This document shows positions 20,581-31,285 of a stretch of DNA of 64,000 bases, one piece after another (position 1 is the first letter of the stretch; the number at the start of each line of letters is the position of its first letter). Below the pieces are notes generated by a model. That model saw only the letters and a program-made list of their open reading frames with translations. It did not search any database and had not been told where the DNA came from. This DNA is from Gambelia wislizenii (Eukaryota > Chordata > Lepidosauria > Squamata > Crotaphytidae), in NCBI GenBank assembly GCA_030847615.1, contig JAUMIR010000001.1, positions 86,539,501 through 86,603,500 on the forward strand, given 5' to 3'. A program made the position numbers and the translations under genes.

Positions 20581-22110
20581 CATAGAATCATAGAATCATA
20601 GAATTGTAGAGTTGGAAGAGACCACGAGGGCCATCCAGTCCAACTCCCTGCCACGCAGAAAATCACGATCAAAGCATCCCCGACAGATGGCCATCCAGCC
20701 TCTGTTTAAAGACCTCCAAGGAAGGAGACCCCACCATGCTCCGAGGGAGTGTGTTCCACTGCCGAACAGCTCTTACTGTCAAAACATTCCTCCTAATGTT
20801 GAGGTGGAATCTCTGTTCCTGGAGCTTGCATCCATTGCCCCGTGTTCCAGTCTCTGGAGCAACAGAAAACAAGCCTGCTCCATCCTCAACGTGACAACCC
20901 TTCAAATACTTAAACAGGGCTATCATATTGCCTCTTAACCGTCTTTTTTCCAGGCTAAACATACCCAGCTCCCTAAGTCTCTTCTCATAAGGCATGATTT
21001 CCAGACCTTTCACCATTTTAGTCGCCCTTCTCTGGACATGCTCCAATTTGTCAATATCCTTTTTGAATTGTGGTGCCCAGAACTGGACACAGTATTCTAG
21101 GTGAGGTTTGACCAAGGAGGAATAGAAGGGCACTATTACTTCCCTTGATCTAGACACTATACTTCTATTGATGCAGCCCAAAATCGCATTAGCCTTTTTA
21201 GCTGCCGCATCACACTGCTGACTCATGTTCAACTTGTGATCTACTAGGTCTCCTAGATCCCTTTTGCACGTAGTCTCATTCAGCCAGGTCTCTCCCATCC
21301 TATATCGATGCATTTCATTTTTCCGCCCTAAGTGCAGTACCTTACATTTCTCCGTATTGAATTTCATTTTGTTATCTTTGGCCCAGCTCTCCAGTCTATC
21401 CAGGTCATTCTGAATTTTGATCCTGTCCTCTAGGGTATTAGCTACTCCTCCTAATTTGGTGTCATCTGCAAATTTGATAAGTATGCCCCTAATTCCCTCA
21501 TCTAAGTCATTGATAAAGATGTTGAATAGCACTGGGCCCAGGACAGAACCTGTGGCACCCCACTGGTCACATCTTTCCAAGATGAAGAGGAGCCACTGCT
21601 GAGTACCATTTGGGTTCGGATGGTCAACCAATTACAAATCCATTTAACAGTTAACTTGTCTAGCCCACATTTTACAAGCTTGTTTGCAAAAATGTCATGG
21701 GGAATCTTGTCAAAGGCCTTACTGAAATCAAGGTATGCGATGTCCACAGCATTCCCTTCATCTACCAAGCTGGTAACTTTATCAAAAATAGAGATCAGAT
21801 TAGTCTGACATGACTAGTTTCTCTGAAACCCATGTTGACTTTTTGTGATTATGGTATTGCCTTCTAAATGTTCACAGACTCTCTGTTTAATGATCTGCTC
21901 TAGAATCTTCCCTGGTATTGATGTCAGACTAACTGGACGATAATTGTTGGGATCCTCTTTTTTTCCCCTTTTTGAAGATGGGAGACATTTGTCCTCCTCC
22001 AGTCTACTGGGACTTGTCCTGTTCTCCAGGAGTTCTCAAAGATTATTGCCAATGCCTCTGAGATTACATTTGCCAGCTCTTTTAATACTCTTAGATATTT
22101 GGTGAGCTCT
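20581..22110 (-). mobile_element. CR1 LINE, 5'-truncated, antisense
   Basis: The CR1 3' repeat lies at the left (ATAGAATCATAGAATCATAG) and the reverse transcriptase runs leftward. It is closely similar to the 16871 copy over its whole length. The 5' limit near 22110 is approximate. Confidence 0.9.
20669..21768 (-). pseudogene. CR1 reverse transcriptase, frameshifted
   Basis: The frame covers the region from LDFSKAFDKIPHD to GHLSGML but is broken near 21550. One G of the run encoding [10 protein letters not shown] is missing compared with the 16906 copy, splitting the frame into 21502-21768 and 20669-21631. A second 2-nt loss near 21990 breaks the upstream part (DWRRTNV). The FADD box is intact. 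Non-functional. Confidence 0.85.
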
Positions 22111-22394
22111 TTCATCTTGAAAATTTCTGAAAGCAAATATTCAGGGTGCTAGTAGAAAATATTTGAGGTATGACATTTTTATCCATCATGCAGAGAAAGT
22201 TTGTTCTCCAGTTCCATTATTCACAGCTTCTAGAGCTACTTAAAATTGCCATATGGACCAGATGCTTTATGATGGTCCTGTGCTTTTAACAGCATCATGA
22301 TCATCAGCAATCAGCAAGTTTAGGGGGTGGGGGATTGACAAGGGAGGTAAAAATATAAACATTTGCTATTGTCAGCAGCTGAAATGCAATTAAA
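22111..22394. other. No recognised feature
   Basis: Short unique spacer; possible further 5' CR1 sequence in the first tens of bases. Confidence 0.35.
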
Positions 22395-22515
22395 AAGCAG
22401 GGTTGGGGAACACGTGGCCCTCCATTGTTGTTCGGCTGCAACTCCCAGTGTTCCTCACCATTGGCTGTGCTGGCTAGGGCTGATAGGAACTGTAGTTCAA
22501 GAACATCTGAACCAT
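22395..22515. mobile_element. hAT-like palindromic MITE fragment
   Basis: TTGGGGAACACGTGGCCCTC, then CTGCAACTCCCAGTG and GAACTGTAGTTCAAGAACAT, forms the known fold-back in which the second half mirrors the first. The terminal right arm is lost. Related copies are at 41058 and 41809. Confidence 0.55.
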
Positions 22516-23220
22516 ACAAGACCAGTAGCACAAGAGCATGACTGTGCTGAAGGCACAAGGACAGGGCCACTGTTGAGACTCTCTGAAAAGACCAGAATGC
22601 TCTTTCCTCCCTCCCCTCTTTTCCCTCTTCCTAGACCCTTGAAGTTGCATGGTTTGCTCCCAGGGAGATGAGGAAAATATCAGAGCCTGATTATTGATGG
22701 CTGTATTTCTCACATATTGCATTAGAAGCAAACCCCAAAGCTAGGAAGGTGGGGCTTCCTAGCTTTTGTGGAAAGTTATTTTTTTAACTGTCCAGTTAAA
22801 GTTATATTGCTGGGATGGGGCTGGGGATGCAATACTTAGTTGTTATATTTGCATTTTTTTTTAAGTGAGGGGAGGTAGCATGCTAGTCTGCAGCAAAAAC
22901 AGTGCATGACATCCTGTTCAATATTCACTATGTTATATGCTGGACTTACAACACCATAAATTTTTGAATTCACATTTATAGTCATCACACTAATGCAATG
23001 ACAGAAGGTACCCTCCAAAGCCCACCTTAATCAGGCAGCACCACCAATACAGGGATTTCCAAGGTGCTGGATGGGGTAGTGAGTGTGCCAAACATTGTCA
23101 GAAAGTTCCTCACTGCCAGAGAAGGGGTGGATATGTCTTCACTCACTGACTTGCTCCCTAGTGCCTTGTAAATCCCTATGTTGATGGTTCTGCCTGGCTT
23201 CTAGGGTGAGTATTGGGATT
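22516..23220. other. No recognised feature
   Basis: Unique DNA; nothing identified. Confidence 0.4.
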
Positions 23221-23222
23221 TA

Positions 23223-23529
23223 GGAGATTATCAGATGCAGTGGAATGTGGCAAAAAACCACCATGGTTCCAAACCATGTCAGAAAAATGGGAGGAGAACA
23301 GAAAGGGTGACCTTATCAGACGCCCACGTCCTCAGCCATTCCCGGGCCGTAGCGCTGCTGCGGATGAGGCTTCCCTTTTTTATTCACAGGGACAAGACGC
23401 CAATAAAAAGGGATGCCTTACAAGTGTGCTACATCCCCAGGAAGCTGAAGGATGTCATCCGATAATTTAGCCCGTTCCTGTTCTCCTCGTGATCTTCTGA
23501 TGTGTTTTTTGCCACGTCTGATAATCTCC
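23223..23529. mobile_element. Palindromic Harbinger-like MITE, TSD TTA
   Basis: The 307-bp element has TIRs GGAGATTATCAGATG and CACGTCTGATAATCTCC and a TTA duplication (23220-23222 and 23530-23532). The arms pair through most of the length around an AT-rich centre with TTTTTATTCAC facing CAATAAAAAGGG. Confidence 0.75.
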
Positions 23530-23567
23530 TTATAGTTACAACAACAGAGCTCTGTTTTCATAACTGT

Positions 23568-24130
23568 GGAGATTATCAGATGAGTCAAAAGTGGTGTTAC
23601 AGGAATCCCAGGAGATCACAAATGATGTCATCCTTCATCATTATGCACCTGTTCTGCTGGCGTTACACTGGCGCTGCTTTTTATTGACAGGAGAAACCAT
23701 CAATAGATCCCCCATTCCGTTTCTGTCACAGATTTTCCTGTGTGCGACAAGGTGCCCCATTTCACTGGTGAGATCCCTGCGTCAATAGGCAGTGCCTGCT
23801 AGAACACTTCCAGGTGAGATCAGGACATCCAGGTAAGTGACACACTTTTTTAAAAACTTCCCTGGTTTACTTGGAAGTTTGAAATTGTGTGTATGTGCTT
23901 TTTGTAACTTTTTTTGTATATTTTTGTTTTCTCACAAGAATCTACAGGATTTCACTCCAGGAAGTGAACAGAGCTCCATTAGAGCTCTGTTCACTCCTGG
24001 GCTGCCCTGTCGTCAGAAAAGAAGGTAAGTGCAGTGGGGAGAGTGATTGTGGCGGGACAGGGATGGGACAGGGGCACGAGTGGAGATTGTGGGACAGGAA
24101 CGCTTTTTGCATTCCTGTTTGATAATCTCC
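23568..24130 (+). mobile_element. Harbinger-like MITE, long form
   Basis: The 563-bp element runs from GGAGATTATCAGATGAG to TTTGATAATCTCC. It carries CCAGGTAAGTG at 23829-23839 and AAGGTAAGTG at 24022-24031. Flanking triplets differ (TGT and TAC), so the duplication has decayed or been lost. It lies 38 bp from the palindromic copy at 23223. Confidence 0.75.
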
Positions 24131-24134
24131 TACA

Positions 24135-24248
24135 TCTCCTAATATAGGATCTTGACCACCACCTTTTTGGTACCTTGAGGACTAACAAGTTTCATTTGGC
24201 ACAACCTCTCGAGGATTGCAGCTCACTTCATTAGAAGCATGTAAAAAT
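24135..24248 (-). mobile_element. Hammerhead-associated retroelement tail, antisense
   Basis: The minus strand reads CTAATGA, then a GTGAG...CTC stem-like pair, then GTGCCAAATGAAACTTGTTA and GTCCTCAAGGTACC. The same tail occurs at 1686 and 45566. The core is decayed. Confidence 0.45.
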
Positions 24249-24477
24249 TGCATTTTAAAAGTAATTCAATCCATCCCCCATTTCAAAAGTAACTACAATG
24301 GCTGCTTTTTAGTTATTTTAAAAGAACACATCTGGATGCACACTTTCCACCATCCATGTTATCATCACTTCAACACTAATAGGAGGGCACAAGTCAGCAG
24401 CAGGAGCTGGCATATGAACCATATGATACTCCTTTTCCACCATTTACTGTGTTTAACCATGTACTGTAATGACAAAA

Positions 24478-24915
24478 CACAGCTGTGCTGGGCAGGGCAT
24501 GTTTCTAGGATGGAGGACCATTGCCTCCCAAAAATAGTACTCTACGGTGAACTCGCCACAGGTCAGCGTAAGAAAAAGCAATACAAGGATTCCCTGAAAC
24601 AACATCTCAGGCTCAGCCAAATTGATCACCAACAATGGTCCGCCCTGGCCTCACATTGGGAGGCATGGAGGCGCACTATCCACAATGCTGCAGCCTTATT
24701 TGAGAACTCACGCTGAACAAGTCTTGAAGAGAAACGACAACACAGAAAGAATCACAACCCAGAAACATCACCCAAGGAGACCTTCTGCTGTGCTTTCTGC
24801 AACCGGACTTATTTATCTTGGATTGGCCTTTTTAGTCATCAGCGCGCTTGCAGAAAGCGCAGGATGAATCCTTCCTGAATCTTCTTTTGCGAAGAAAAGC
24901 CAGAGAGAGAAAGAT
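24478..24915 (+). mobile_element. LINE-X 3' part, sense
   Basis: The translation follows the C-terminus of the 53161-53703 frame (AGHVSRMEDHCLPKIVLYGE through ALFENS). The 3' UTR then ends CTTCTTTTGCGAAGAAAAGC and CAGAGAGAG. Small deletions break the frame near 24570 (the RGAPKKR region) and near 24716. Truncated at the 5' side. Confidence 0.8.
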
Positions 24916-25150
24916 AATGGCAAAAGTAGTATTAACATTACAGTTACACTGCAAGGGAATGATGTTACTCCCTTATGATACAATTGTAATATAAAGTTAT
25001 GGGGGAAGAATTAATTTCAAGTAATTAGCTATTTCTAACAAGTTACTTCCCACCAGTTCTGACCAGATATGAAGCAGAGAAAGTTCCAGGAAACACAGCC
25101 TCACCTTCCCCATAGCTTACTCTCTTCTGTAGCCTGTCACAAAACATGAG
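24916..25150. other. No recognised feature
   Basis: Unique spacer. Confidence 0.4.
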
Positions 25151-25719
25151 GAGGCTTATCAGATGCAGCAAATATGGTGTCATAATGACGCCAAATTCAC
25201 ACGAAAGGGCACGCATATCAGATGATGTCGTCCTTTCATGATCATGTATTGTCCAAAAGGCATTCTATTTTATTGACAGGCCAAGTAGTCAATAGATCTC
25301 ATGTTGCACTTTTGTGCTGATATTGCCAGTGTTTGAAACCTCATGCCATTGGGCTCATGTGAAATGGGCAGAACATTTCTGGGTGAGATCAGAAAAACTA
25401 AGTAGGGAACACTCTTTTTATGAACCTCCCCGGTTTACTTTGAGAACTTTTAAAGTGTGTTTCTGTGCTTATGTGAACATTTTATGTCTTTCTTTTTTTG
25501 TATTTTTAAAATTGACTGAGCTCATGTCTTCTTGAGAGAATCGCTGAGATCTCAAACTAGCACATCAACAGAGATTTGTTTGTGCTCTATTTATGTTGGG
25601 GCTGCCTTTCTGATGCTGCTCAAGGTAGGTCTGATAAAGGGGGTTCTTTTGCCGGCAGAAAAAATGCTACAAAATATGCTGTCAAAAGAACATTTATGGA
25701 GGGAGGTCTGATAAAGTCC
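25151..25719 (+). mobile_element. Harbinger-like MITE, long form
   Basis: Ends are GAGGCTTATCAGATGCAG and GTCTGATAAAGTCC. The interior follows the 23568 copy, with AAGGTAGGTCTG as the diverged inner donor-like site. The target duplication is unclear (TAA only on the right). Confidence 0.65.
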
Positions 25720-25964
25720 TAAATTTCCATGAGTCATCCAAGCTCCAACTCCTTTCCCAGGATCCCCCTTTTTCGCCTTCATTTTATGTACTGCTGGAGA
25801 GCCCTAAGAATGATTCCTTTGGCTAGCTTATGAACAGCTAGCTACAGGCTTCTCCATCATCACCTTGACAAGGGATTCCTGACTTCCTGTGATCTTACTT
25901 TTCTTAGTGGACCTTGTCTGTGGCTTTTCTGCTAGGGCAATTGCAATAATGCCTAGCTTCACAT

Positions 25965-26005
25965 GGTGTGTGAAGTTGTGGTCCAAAAAAGTAACTTTTC
26001 CAAGG
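25965..26005 (+). mobile_element. Half copy of palindromic MITE
   Basis: GTGGTCCAAAAAAGTAACTT then TTCCAAGGTCTG matches one arm of the 863-985 family. Confidence 0.4.
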
Positions 26006-26645
26006 TCTGTTTGATCTTGGTTTCTCTCTGCTGCTCAAATTGGAGCACCTTTCTGTGTATGAGGCAGGTCTATCCTGTTCTCATCTTTAAAGGTGATCAG
26101 GGTGCTCCTGTCTGTGGTACCAGGTGGTACTGTGAGACCCAAGGACTGCTAATAGAGAGCTCAAAGATGCATAGGGTCAGGCAAGAATCAGTTCTTCTGG
26201 CTGATTTTTTCCAAGAGTATCTGTTTAATCTTTTTTTTTTTTTTTTGGTCAGTGAAATTCAGATTTCTATCCAAGAACGCATTGTGATTCCAGATTCCAG
26301 ATTCTGGTGCTGTGATATAGTCTATGTACATTGATGTTGATTTTATCCTGTTGCTCATTGATCATTTATTTTGATCTGTACTTCTTTTTTTGTACTTATA
26401 TTATTATTTTTTTAAAGTTGACTTGACAGCAAATAACAATAACAAAGCAAATGCAATTGAATTAGATTTGTTATAAGCTTTTTAATGATGAAATAAACAT
26501 ATTAATCTTTTTTTATTAAAAAAATAGATTTGAATTCTTTAGCATGAAAATAAATGTTAAGAACTTTCTCATTTTGTACCAGAGGAGAGAAGGAGAAAAA
26601 ACTGGGGCCTTCTATTACTTGATTATAGTTAATTTATGAGAACTA
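26006..26645. other. AT-rich DNA with T homopolymer
   Basis: A T run lies at about 26230-26247. Otherwise unique and AT-rich; nothing identified. Confidence 0.4.
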
Positions 26646-27164
26646 GGGCCTTATCTACATGGGCAATTTACCCTGGCTTCCCCCATCTGAGAGCCCTGCA
26701 GTCCACACAATGTAGGGCATTTGCTCCATTCTGCCTCTGGACAGTCCTTATGATCCCTGGGGCAGAAACGGGGCTCAGATGGCAGCAAACCAAGGTAGGG
26801 CCCGATACCACATTCTAAAATAATACCTGGTTTACTCTGCTGCCCCCAGGAAACAATGGATCAGGCCCTGCATGTCCACAGAAGCCCATCCAACATGCTG
26901 GCCATTGCTGCCACTGCCAGTCTCCACTGCTGTCTCAGAAGACAGGAAGGAGTCCTGTAGAATGTGACCAAGGCTGGTCACATACAGGGAGCCTTGGTCA
27001 CATGTTGTGGGCCCCCTTCCTGACAGTGAGGAAAATGGTGGCAGTGGCAACTCCAGGTATGGGTCAGCATGCCTGTTTGGACTCTGGCCTGTTTGGTACA
27101 GGTAATGGGAGAACAATGGGCCAGATCTGCAGCCAGAATATGCCAGTGGGGGGCTGGCATATAC
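26646..27164. mobile_element. Non-autonomous DNA transposon (13048 family), inverted
   Basis: The end GGGCCTTATCTACATGGGC and the interior GTGACCAAGGCTGGTCACAT and GAGCCTTGGTCACATGTTG match the 13048 copy in the opposite orientation. The far end is cut at the following LINE tail. Confidence 0.6.
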
Positions 27165-27590
27165 TACTACTAATAATAATAAAATGTATTTATATACCGC
27201 CCTTTGGTAATCCAATCAGGGCGGTTCACAACATTAAAAAAACCATACAAGTAAAACAATATACTCCCTTCCCCCCCTTAAAAAGTTATTAAATCAATTT
27301 ACAAATTAAAACAACAATTAAAACATTTGATAAAAACATGTACCTACATTTGGCAATAACAGTAGGTCCCCAGCGATATTCAGTTCTGTTAACAAAGGAG
27401 GCTGTGGGGATTCTCCTGAAGGAGGGGGGTTCCCGAGGCCAGGATAATCTATTCTGGAAAGGCCTGCCAGAAGAGATCCATCTTGACAGCCTTTTTGAAG
27501 CTGTCCAAAGCTTCAAAACGGATCTCATCCGGCAGGCCGTTCCATAGTCTCATAAGCCCTCGGTTATTGAAGGTGGTCAAAGAAAGGGTG
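27165..27590 (-). mobile_element. L2-like LINE 3' region, antisense
   Basis: An (ACT)n/(AAT)n start, TATATACCGCCCTTTGG and a GCCTGCCAGAAGAGATCC block near the far end give the antisense order of a squamate L2-type 3' UTR with an (ATT)n tail. No coding part. Confidence 0.55.
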
Positions 27591-27815
27591 GTCACTATTT
27601 AAGTCTCATAACTATTCAACCATAAAAGTGCAGTGTTTTGCATGTTCTCTTCTCAAGTACAGAAGAGGCATACTTGAACTGTCACAGTTTCCCAGAGAAT
27701 AACAGAGAACTCTTCCATAGATTTGTTGCAATAATTAGAAGAAAATGTATATGAATTTAAGGATAGTTGTTGCTGTTGTTATTTTAATAACCTTCCCTTT
27801 ATTTACAGTATGAAA
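27591..27815. other. No recognised feature
   Basis: Short spacer; nothing identified. Confidence 0.35.
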
Positions 27816-27935
27816 TATAAGAACATAAGAAGACCCATGCTAGATCTGATCTAAGGCCAGTCTCTTCACACAGTGGCCGTCCAGTTGACTATGGGAAGTG
27901 CACCAGCAGGACAGAGGGAAGTGGACTCTCTGCTC
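27816..27935 (-). mobile_element. CR1/L3-like LINE 3' end, antisense
   Basis: ATAAGAACATAAGAAGACCC, then CACACAGTGGCCGTCCAGTT, is the reverse complement of a squamate CR1-type end (CTTCTTATGTTCTTAT). The sense copy at 48640 carries the adjacent upstream part. Confidence 0.6.
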
Positions 27936-29060
27936 CGAGCATCCAAGGCATTTTTAAGTACCGTAATAGTTGTGGGTCCAAATGAATACTCAGTGGGCAC
28001 ATACAATTGAATTAGTGAACCATGTGATTCCCACCCATGTTTTAGTACCTTCTGCAGGTTAGGCTAAATAAAAAAAATTAAAATAATCCTCCAATATATA
28101 CCTTTTGCAATCCCAGACAGTTGTGTTTTTTAACCATTTCGCTTAAGCTTTGAAAAGAATTCTAGGGATTTTTCCTCTTTTTAATTCAGGTATTTCTAGT
28201 GGTGGCTAGGGTAAAAAAGAATACTAGGATACGGATGTCTGTAAATATATTTGCAGCTCTGTACAGGCTTACCTCAGTTAACAAAACCTCTGGCAAAGAA
28301 TTTCCTTTTTATAGTCATTTTATGACCCGTTGCCCTTTTTCCTCTGACTAGCTGGCTGTTTTTAAGCAGTATTATCATTAGGAAGATGGTGAAGAAGAGT
28401 TGAAGAAACACAGCCTTTCAGTGACAGGTTGCAGCAGCTTGTTTGCAGTAAACAATGCAACAAATCTGGAACTAGGAAAGAGTGGGATTCTGCTCTAGCC
28501 AATGCTATGGTGGCCATGTATGAATGCTAACAGCAGATAAGGTAAATGCAAGTTGCCACCAGAATCCCTTAACTGAATATGCATGAACACTGAAACACAG
28601 AGAAAAGGAGGAAGCAGATAAACGTGCTTCACCAGCTATCTGTAATATCTTAAAAAGCACAGATCTGTAAGTCTGGTTACTAAAATGGAAATAATAAGAA
28701 AAGTGGAGGCAGGTGAAAGTAAAAATATCCTGTATGCAGTTTCAAAGAAGCTTTCAAGAAGGTTCAAAATGTTTTTGTTTACTCATGCAAGGCTTGTCTA
28801 ACCTGGTTCTTTAATTACATATGTGCATATTGTTAGTTTTGAATAAAAAGTTTGCTAAAATATGTTGAACTGCTCTTCTTTTTTATGGTGTAGGAACCTA
28901 TCAATATTCTTTCCATGTTATATCTACCTCTGTTTTCTTTTCTGTTAAAGAAGTAATGCCCAGAAACACATCCAGTTCATGAACCGGGGTATACCTGTAT
29001 TGGCTTCCCCCTTTTTTAAAAAGAAAAAAAAATCAGCAACATCTGAATGTTAGGATTATC
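27936..29060. other. No recognised feature
   Basis: Unique AT-rich DNA; nothing identified. Confidence 0.4.
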
Positions 29061-29092
29061 TTTGGCTTTTCTTTGCAAATGAAGATTAGGAT
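29061..29092 (-). mobile_element. LINE-X extreme 3' end, antisense
   Basis: TGGCTTTTCTTTGCAAATGA then AGATTAGGA matches the last roughly 30 bp of LINE-X with two changes. An extremely truncated insertion. Confidence 0.45.
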
Positions 29093-29560
29093 TAAATGTA
29101 GAGGAAAAGCTTCCACCGATGAACCCTTTGAACAGGAGAATGGACACCCCATAACAATTTCTTTTAAAATATGCTCTGCCAGCCACTGATACACAGAGGT
29201 ATACTGCCTCTGGTACCGGATGTGAAATATAGCCATCCAGATGAGAAGCCATTGATGGGCCCATCATGCATGAATTTATGCAATCCTCTTTTAAAGCCAT
29301 GCAGGATGGCAGCCATCACTACATCTTGTGGCTGTGAATTCCAAAGTATAACCATGCACTGTGTGAAGAAGTACTCCCTTTTATCTGTCTTGAATTTTTC
29401 ATCATTGGTTGATGATGCTGGGTTCCAATATTATGAGAAAGAGAGAAAGCTCGTCTCTACCTGCTTTCTGTACATCAGACATTATGTTACACACTTCTGT
29501 TGTCTGTTAGGGGTGCTTTCCTTGCATATCTTCATACTTGCTGAAGCCACCAAGTAGATT
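29093..29560 (-). mobile_element. CR1/L3-like LINE, antisense
   Basis: GGCAGCCATCACTACATCTT, CTGTGAATTCCAAAGTATAA and CACTGTGTGAAGAAGTACTC are the antisense of the conserved CR1/L3 C-terminal region, followed by a GAGAAAGAGAGAAAGC block. The frames are broken. Confidence 0.65.
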
Positions 29561-30727
29561 CAGATCATGGTAGTTACAAATATTTGTACTCTACCAAGTC
29601 TTTTTTCCTGTTGTCCATTGAAAGCATGCCTTCAGATGACTAGTTTCTCCCCATACAACATGCATTGACTCAGGCCGAAATACAGGTGTGAGCAAAATGC
29701 ACCCACAAGACTGTTTTGGCACATCCTTTCTGGCTATAGAAAGGATGAATTGCCTGAAGGAATTCAGAAAAGTGTGACCTCTGCCTTCACATTTTGGACT
29801 GAATCTACAAATCCTACCGTAAAAATGTGAAGCATTTCACTCATGCCCGTTTTAAAAAATTCAGTCTTTTTCCCTTTTGAAGCCCACAATGTCTCTTGAA
29901 AACTTATTCTGGAGAAGAAGGAATACAATGACTTCTTGATACTGTCCATAACTCAGCAGTGGGAGAATGATACTTTGGGTCACAAAGTATCATCCTGCCA
30001 CTATTCAGTTATCAATAGCTTCAACATGACATTATAATAATTTTTCTAAGAAGTAACTTTCCAAACTCTGCTTTCCTCCAAAAGTCAATAGTGTTGGAAA
30101 TATTGGTATATCGGTAGCAGAGTAAAAATAAACATGCATTCAGCAGAAGGTTTTCTATTGAGATCAGTTAAGCCAGCCTCCCAGCCCCCTTTCCCACAGT
30201 GAGTCTAGCTAAGACAATAAAACAAGCTTCAGTCTTCTTTAAGCTATATAAAAAAAAAATAGTTTACTTACAATAATATCTTGTGCATGGAATACAGAGG
30301 TACATCAACTGGAGATATGCAAACAGGGAAGTAAAAATAGGAGTTCTACATGCTACAGACCCTCTACAAAACTTGGATTCTCCATAGTAAAAGAAAATAA
30401 GTGTGCCCGCATGGGCATCTTCCAGGGAATGGTGACTGAGTAAGTAAGTACTCACACAAAGACATCAACGGATTTGGCTATGTGCAGCAGGAAAATAGGT
30501 CATAAATCTCTAACAGGAAGTTTAGCCATAAACACTCTTTGCATGCACTTTATCTCTTTAACTGCCATGCCCCATGCATGCAAGGTTGCATTTTCCCAAC
30601 AAATGGTAGTGAGGGGATGAGAAAAGATTTGTTTTGTGCCCTCAGTAGGAATGTATGGTTAAACCACACCATGATCCTGACATGGATCTCTCTAGTGATA
30701 AATATATACCTGTGTGCACATAAGGAC
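29561..30727. other. Unique DNA with a hairpin at 29949-30008
   Basis: At 29949-30008 GGGAGAATGATACTTTG faces CAAAGTATCATCCTGCC over a 5-nt loop. The remainder shows no repeat or gene. Confidence 0.5.
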
Positions 30728-31285
30728 ACGGTGTGAGGTAGTGGTGAGTGTTTGACTAGGGCTTTGGGAGATCTGGATTTGAATCCTCATTGAGTCATGG
30801 GATTCTACTGGGTGACCTTGGGCAATCTACACTCTCTCGGCTTTAGAGAAGAGCAATGGCAAACTACCTCTGAATATATCAAGTGGTTAAGATGCAGACA
30901 TTATTAATGATGAAAAACACAAGCTAGGAGAGGCAGCAGCAGTTTGCTTTTGCCTGAGTCTGCAGGGGAGGGTAATATTCGACCCCTTTGTCTCCTCACA
31001 CCCTGCTAATTGAGTACAAATTACTTTTGCACTTTGAACTCAGTTTGCAGCAACTGAAGTAAGCTGAGGACTAGGGGAGGAAGTGGGAGGAAGAGAGAGA
31101 AAGTGGGACATTTTAAAAATAGTTGAAACAATGGAATGGCAGAGGATTAATAGGGACTGTTCCTGCCAAACAGGAACAGTTGTAAGTTATGAAATCTTGC
31201 CACACACACACACACACACACACAGCCCAGAAAAGGTGCCATAAGTCAGAATTGGCTTGAAGGAAGATAACCACAACAGTGTAAG
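30728..31285 (+). mobile_element. Sauria SINE, interrupted (head 30728-30881, tail 31187-31285)
   Basis: Head: an A-box-like GTGAGGTAGTGGTGAGTG, B box GGATTTGAATCC, and GGTGACCTTGGGCAATC. Tail: AATCTTGCC, a (CA)n run, then GCCATAAGTCAGAATTGGC and TTGAAGGAAG. About 305 bp of other DNA lies between. Confidence 0.6.

Noticed and set aside
20005..20583. 192-residue minus-strand ORF
   Set aside because: It runs through a LINE-X 3' fragment, a MITE half and the edge of a CR1, so it is a chance frame over repeats.
23829..24031. Host exon between the two donor-like sites
   Set aside because: The same sites recur in dispersed MITE copies, so they belong to the transposon and not to a local gene.
26832..27215. 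127-residue minus-strand ORF
   Set aside because: It lies almost wholly within a non-autonomous DNA transposon and has no domain resemblance.
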